10,157 nucleotides of DNA from an uncultured Selenomonas sp. (GTDB lineage: Bacteria; Bacillota; Negativicutes; Selenomonadales; Selenomonadaceae), in assembly GCA_937915915.1 (NCBI GenBank), contig CALGGN010000159.1, positions 1-10,157 on the forward strand, written 5' to 3'. The notes beneath the pieces were generated by a model, which worked only from the letters and a program-made list of their open reading frames with translations, made no database searches and had not been told where the DNA came from. A program made the position numbers and the translations under genes. Numbering within the stretch: position 1 is the stretch's first letter; every line of letters starts with the position of its first letter. Below, piece after piece: positions 6,635 to 10,157 of the stretch.

Positions 6635-7516
6635 TCACTCAAAATCCGGCATTCCCGGTGCCTCCGGCTTTTCGTAGCCATCGGATTCCTTCACCAAGGC
6701 GTATTCCTTGCTGTCGTAGGGATCGGCTACATCCATCCGGGTGATAGCTTCGAGAAAAGCCGATTCTGCCGTCTCATCGTATTCGCTCGCCTGACGTGCG
6801 GCGTTCAACTGGGCAATATTGGCATCCAAGGCATTCTGCCGTGCAAACTCATAGACCAGAAGCGCCTTGAGTTCATTCTGGGCTTGGATGAGCTGAAGCT
6901 CTCCTTGAGCTTGGTTCGTGTGGGCAAGCACAGTCTGTGCGGCCTTCAACGCCTCCTCCATCCCGGTCAGTTCCTGCTGTGACCCCTCCGCTATCTGCAA
7001 GTAGCTCTTGTCCAGCCAGATCTGCTTTTGCTGACGGTCATAGCCGTTTTCGTTGTATGCCTCCCATTCGTCATTGTCCCCCTGCCGGAGATAGGGATTG
7101 CTCTCGCTGATGTCCACTGTTTTTCCGATGGACTCCGTTCCCTGCCGTAGCAGGGACAGGGCAGAGTCCGTCTCGGCAGAAACCTCCGAAGAAAACGGCG
7201 TGGTGTTAATCACCTCGTTCTGGGTCATGCTAGTAGCAACCGCCAAGATGTCCTTGAAGTTGTCGCCGAAAAGGATGGACTTGATGTGCCGGGTATAGTC
7301 ATACACATTCCCACCGCTTTCCGCCAAGTCCCGCAGGGCAAAGGGCGAGGGACTGTCCTCCCAAGAAATTGCCGTGAGGCTGTAGTAGGCCGCAGGATTG
7401 TATGGCTCGTCAATCCCCGGAATGACACGGGCTGACACCATGCCGAAGCCTCCCAGTGCCAGAATCAGAGCGGCAATGACCGTTGCCTTGCCTCGTATAA
7501 AATGCTTCCTTCCCAT
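6635..7516 (-). CDS. VirB5/TrbJ-like exported conjugation protein
   Basis: A 293-residue predicted secreted protein. Residues 1-29 form a signal peptide: a basic MGRKHFIRGK, a hydrophobic core, and cleavage after VSA. The mature part has little hydrophobic character. A long helical, Gln/Ala-rich region at about 165-245 contains TNQAQGELQLIQAQNEL, the pattern typical of the TrbJ/VirB5 family (alternating Gln, Ala and Leu, with AxG-Lxx-Q-A-N). VirB5-type proteins sit at the pilus tip or base and help contact recipient cells; TrbJ is the P-type equivalent. The C-terminus is acidic and ends in a Pro-rich stretch. An in-frame Met lies 16 codons upstream inside the previous gene, but 7516 has GGGAGGG at ideal spacing and directly begins the signal peptide. 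The gene lies between the wall-cutting VirB6-like fusion and an ArdC-like gene, 21 bp from the latter. The family assignment is good at domain level; I cannot separate TrbJ from VirB5 by eye. Confidence 0.75.
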   Translation of the reverse strand: MGRKHFIRGKATVIAALILALGGFGMVSARVIPGIDEPYNPAAYYSLTAISWEDSPSPFALRDLAESGGNVYDYTRHIKSILFGDNFKDILAVATSMTQNEVINTTPFSSEVSAETDSALSLLRQGTESIGKTVDISESNPYLRQGDNDEWEAYNENGYDRQQKQIWLDKSYLQIAEGSQQELTGMEEALKAAQTVLAHTNQAQGELQLIQAQNELKALLVYEFARQNALDANIAQLNAARQASEYDETAESAFLEAITRMDVADPYDSKEYALVKESDGYEKPEAPGMPDFE

Positions 7517-7523
7517 AAAATTT

Positions 7524-7530
7524 CCCTCCC
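7524..7530 (-). promoter_or_regulatory. Ribosome binding site that decides the start of the VirB5/TrbJ-like gene
   Basis: The minus strand reads GGGAGGG, then 7 bases, then ATG at 7516. It lies in the 16-bp gap just after the stop of the upstream fusion gene, which argues against the in-frame Met inside that gene. Confidence 0.7.
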
Positions 7531-7532
7531 AT

Positions 7533-9434
7533 CTACTCGTTGGTGAATTTGAAGCCGGAACCACCGAAATCTTTCATGATAATGTTGCCGATCTTGCTAC
7601 CCATCAGCACGAACATGAGCGCCACAAAGGTGACTTTGAACAGGAGAATCATGTTGATGGTCACAGTCGGCGTGGAGTACGCCCCCGTCACGGGACTTGT
7701 GCCGGAGACCTTCGCCCAATAGATGTCAGCGTCGGAGTTGTTGCGTCCACCCTCACCCTGATTCCAGCACCTTGCCGCCATTTCGTAGGAGCCGTACTCG
7801 TTGTAGTACCCCGTCAGAATATACCGGGCAACATTGTCCTGATTAGCGGGAGTCCATGCGGGGCCGTGCGGCTCATTCTCCATCACCGGGCCATCCTCCA
7901 GATAGCCGCCATCCCTCACATACATCTCCGTCCAATGCGTCCAGTTGTCATAGTTGGCGTAATCAATCTGATACGCCCCGAAATAGCCCAGCCCGTTGTC
8001 CACATAGTAGCGTCCGCTGGATTCCACGGCGCGGATATGCGCCATGAGCTGGTCAATGGAGGTAATCGCCCCATTGTCGGCAGGAGCTTCTGCCATAATC
8101 CCCGGCGTTTCCCCCCGGTGGACGGTATAGAAATCCTCCACCACCATGTTGGACAGCACCATCTGGAGCATCAGGGAGAACATGCAGTAAAACATGAGCT
8201 TGATGGACACGGCGAAAATTCCATTGATGCCGTTGGCGGCGTACTTCCTCGTATGGTGCATGCCGGAAAGGAAAAAAGTTCCGAAGCTGAACACCATGAC
8301 CGTGTAGAACTCCAGATACGCCAAGGTGATACTGATGGCCACGGCAAAGAAGCAGATGGTCAGTATCGCCGCAAAGAAGAAAGAGGGCAGCCAGAGGTCA
8401 ATCTTGCTCATCAAGTCCAGGACGCTGTGAATCTTGAACATCTCGTTGTAGATGGGCGCGACGATATGCGCCCCCTTCGACACGATGTCCATGGGGTCGG
8501 AAATGGCTTTCATGGCCGCTTCCCCGCTTTCCCCCATCATCAGCCCGCCAAAACCGGTGAACATATCCCGTGCGAAATTGGCGATAGCGTCCCCCCAGTT
8601 GCCGAGGAAATAGACCAACAGGCAATAGAGGGTCAGCTTGAGGAGGACGAAGGAAACAAATTCCGAGCCTTTCCCCGAATCCACCACATAGCGGGCAGCA
8701 CCCAGGGCAAGGTCGATGGTGATCAGGACGATGATGAGCCATTTTGCTATGCCAAGCAGTAATTTCAAGGCTTTCTGACATTGTCCGCCGATGGTTTCGA
8801 TCACTTCCCGAAGGGGCTTGCCGAAGTCGTAGGCCGCATCAAAGGAATTTTTGATAGCCGGGGACAGGGTGCTGTAGCCTGTACCGCTGCTGGGCGGCAT
8901 CCCCATAAGGTAACGTCTTGGATTGACGGGATTTCCGTTAATGCGTATCTCAAAATGCAGATGGGGTCCCGTTGCCCAGCCCGTCTGCCCCACTTTGGCA
9001 ATCAGGGTTCCTGCCGACACCGTGGTGCCGGAACCATAGAGCAGGGCAGAGCAATGAGCATAGCGGGTTTCCACATCGTAGCCGTCCACATAGGAATGGA
9101 GATAAATCACATAGCCGTAGCCCTCTGCCCATCCTGCATAGGTGATGGTGCCATCCAAGGCGGCGTAGATGTTATCCCCCATGCTTGCCCCAAGGTCGGT
9201 TCCCTTGTGAGGACGGACGCTGCCGAACACGGGATGGACACGCCCCACCAAGGAAAACTCCGAGGTAATGGTAAGACTGCCCTCCAAAGGATTGAGCAGA
9301 ATGATGGGGGGAAGCACATCGGGATTGTCTCCGTACTCCGAATCGTAGGCAAAGGCGACATTGACGCATAGCGAAATCAGAAGCAGGGCAAGGACAAAAA
9401 TTCGCTTTCCTAAAGGACTAACTTTGTGTCGCAT
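7533..9434 (-). CDS. M23 peptidase / VirB6-TrbL-like membrane core / lysozyme-like fusion protein of the conjugation machine
   Basis: A 633-residue predicted envelope protein. Residues 1-29 form a signal peptide (basic start, then a hydrophobic run ending AFA). Residues 55-175 are an M23/LytM zinc endopeptidase domain with all key motifs: HKGTD (H76, D80), YAH (H127) and HLH (H158, H160). Hydrophobic segments at about 225-245, 258-278, 350-392 (long, perhaps two helices) and 404-428 form a VirB6/TrbL-like core. Residues 460-570 resemble a goose-type or SLT lysozyme: HIRAVESSGRY with candidate catalytic E471, then GYFGAYQID and RCWNQGEGG. A last membrane helix spans 590-612. M23 enzymes cut peptide cross-links and lysozyme-like domains cut glycan strands, so the protein could open the wall around the channel it helps form. 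An upstream Met at 9449 has its Shine-Dalgarno almost touching it, so I prefer 9434, with AAGGGA 6 bp upstream. The stop is 16 bp before the next gene. The domains are clear; the joint role is inferred. Confidence 0.88.
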   Translation of the reverse strand: MRHKVSPLGKRIFVLALLLISLCVNVAFAYDSEYGDNPDVLPPIILLNPLEGSLTITSEFSLVGRVHPVFGSVRPHKGTDLGASMGDNIYAALDGTITYAGWAEGYGYVIYLHSYVDGYDVETRYAHCSALLYGSGTTVSAGTLIAKVGQTGWATGPHLHFEIRINGNPVNPRRYLMGMPPSSGTGYSTLSPAIKNSFDAAYDFGKPLREVIETIGGQCQKALKLLLGIAKWLIIVLITIDLALGAARYVVDSGKGSEFVSFVLLKLTLYCLLVYFLGNWGDAIANFARDMFTGFGGLMMGESGEAAMKAISDPMDIVSKGAHIVAPIYNEMFKIHSVLDLMSKIDLWLPSFFFAAILTICFFAVAISITLAYLEFYTVMVFSFGTFFLSGMHHTRKYAANGINGIFAVSIKLMFYCMFSLMLQMVLSNMVVEDFYTVHRGETPGIMAEAPADNGAITSIDQLMAHIRAVESSGRYYVDNGLGYFGAYQIDYANYDNWTHWTEMYVRDGGYLEDGPVMENEPHGPAWTPANQDNVARYILTGYYNEYGSYEMAARCWNQGEGGRNNSDADIYWAKVSGTSPVTGAYSTPTVTINMILLFKVTFVALMFVLMGSKIGNIIMKDFGGSGFKFTNE

Positions 9435-9440
9435 AACGAT

Positions 9441-9446
9441 TCCCTT
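9441..9446 (-). promoter_or_regulatory. Ribosome binding site that decides the start of the M23/VirB6/lysozyme fusion
   Basis: On the minus strand the sequence is AAGGGA followed by 6 bases and ATG at 9434. The signal peptide then begins MRHKVSPLGKR. The alternative ATG at 9449 lies directly against its own purine run, which is too close for normal initiation. Confidence 0.6.
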
Positions 9447-9476
9447 CATCTCCCCTCTGAATCAATTTGCCCTGCG

Positions 9477-10157
9477 TTAATCACGTTGTCTACGGTCGTC
9501 CCTGCCGGAGTTCTTCTTGCCGAAACTTCCGTCACGGGAAAGCATGGAGCTTGCCGGTCTGCCCGTGTCCATCATCTGCGACTGGGGAGCTGTTGCCCTT
9601 GCCATGGATTCAGGATGCGAGGCTGAACTGCCCTCTTGTGCTTGGCGCGATGTGTTCTGCCGTGAACGGGACATGCTTTGCTGCGGCATACTTGCCGAAT
9701 GAGCGGCTTGGGCAGTCTGCCCAGCCATTCTTTGAGTATTGCCGTTCGTAGCTGATGTTTCTGCCATAGCTCCGTTTCGGCTCATCGGAGAAGGTGCAGC
9801 AGACATCGTAGGTGACTGTCCGGTTTTCTGCAAATCGGGACTGCTACTCATGCGCTGACCATTACCCGGTGTGCTGCTGGAAGCATTTCCCGCCATGACT
9901 TGGGGCTGTGCCGTAGCGAAGGAATTGCCAGATTGAGATGAATTTGCGCCTGTTCCCGCATTCGTCCCTGCTCCCGTACCCATTCCGGCAGATCCTTTGC
10001 CTTCCACACCGCCACTTTTCGAGTTTCCGTTCTGATTGCCCAAGAGGGACATGCCCCGCTGATACCCTTGATACACAGGATTGCTCGTCTTTAAGGCATT
10101 CACACCGGCAGAGGCCGCCTGTCCCATCATGGACATAGCCTTGCCCCCGGCGGCTCC
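9477..10157 (-). CDS. C-terminal part of a probable TrbL/VirB6-like conjugative transfer membrane protein (5' truncated by window)
   Basis: The frame is open to the right window edge, with seven sense codons before the first visible Met at 10136, so this is the last 226 residues of a longer protein and that Met is probably internal. It begins with a Gly/Ala-rich helical stretch (GAAGKAMSMMGQAASAGVNA). The rest is a long hydrophilic tail rich in Ser, Gly, Gln, Asn, Met and Thr with no obvious fold, ending in a basic RDDRRQRD. TrbL and VirB6 family proteins, the inner-membrane channel subunits of conjugation machines, commonly end in such a low-complexity cytoplasmic tail. The next gene, 27 bp downstream, also carries a VirB6-like membrane core, which supports a secretion role. 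No transmembrane segment is visible here, so the family assignment rests on tail style and context. Another conjugation protein with a disordered C-terminus is possible. Confidence 0.5.
   Translation of the reverse strand, partial: GAAGGKAMSMMGQAASAGVNALKTSNPVYQGYQRGMSLLGNQNGNSKSGGVEGKGSAGMGTGAGTNAGTGANSSQSGNSFATAQPQVMAGNASSSTPGNGQRMSSSPDLQKTGQSPTMSAAPSPMSRNGAMAETSATNGNTQRMAGQTAQAAHSASMPQQSMSRSRQNTSRQAQEGSSASHPESMARATAPQSQMMDTGRPASSMLSRDGSFGKKNSGRDDRRQRD

Noticed and set aside
7398..8762. Long plus-strand open frame of 454 codons
   Set aside because: It is antisense to the fusion gene, whose domains are unmistakable. The translation is His/Val/Gly-rich with no motifs or signal, as expected for a mirror of a GC-rich gene.
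9450..9476. Possible regulatory site between the TrbL-like tail gene and the fusion gene
   Set aside because: Only 27 bp, with purine-rich ribosome-site-like sequence and no repeat or promoter pattern.
9480..9990. Low-complexity repeats in the Ser/Gly/Gln-rich tail as a DNA tandem repeat
   Set aside because: The amino-acid composition is biased, but I see no regular repeat unit at the DNA level.

Overview
This window looks like part of a conjugative element (plasmid or integrative conjugative element) from a two-membrane bacterium. All genes lie on the minus strand and run from the right edge to the left. Gaps are about 75 bp or less, and most genes have strong Shine-Dalgarno sequences, so they probably form one long operon or a few overlapping ones. 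A VirB5/TrbJ-like pilus-associated protein implies an envelope with an outer membrane. Strong AGGAGG-type ribosome sites, moderately high GC and a Firmicute-style ORF6N gene make a Negativicutes host (Selenomonas or Mitsuokella-like) my best guess. That host is inferred, with low confidence.

The right part (10157 to 6635) encodes type IV secretion components. It starts with the C-terminal tail of a TrbL/VirB6-like protein cut by the window edge. Next is a 633-residue protein that joins an exported M23 peptidase, a VirB6/TrbL-like membrane core and a lysozyme-like transglycosylase domain. A secreted VirB5/TrbJ-like protein follows. Together these would cut peptidoglycan, form the inner-membrane channel and contribute to the pilus tip or base.

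The middle part (6613 to 2711) looks like an establishment and anti-defence module. It holds an ArdC-N-like protein without a peptidase half, a newly noticed 38-residue very acidic microprotein, a strong hairpin, and a 908-residue polyvalent protein with two separate HExxH zincin motifs and an N-terminal QPSLF motif resembling a sliding-clamp-binding peptide.

The left part (2693 to 1) holds an element-borne DnaB replicative helicase, an AT-richer ORF6N/phospholipase-D-like protein whose coding sequence contains a perfect 15-bp-arm palindrome, and the start of an unrecognised exported protein cut by the left edge. No stretch over 300 bases lacks a gene. I see no rRNA, tRNA, CRISPR array, insertion sequence, relaxase, VirB4 or coupling-protein gene in the window.
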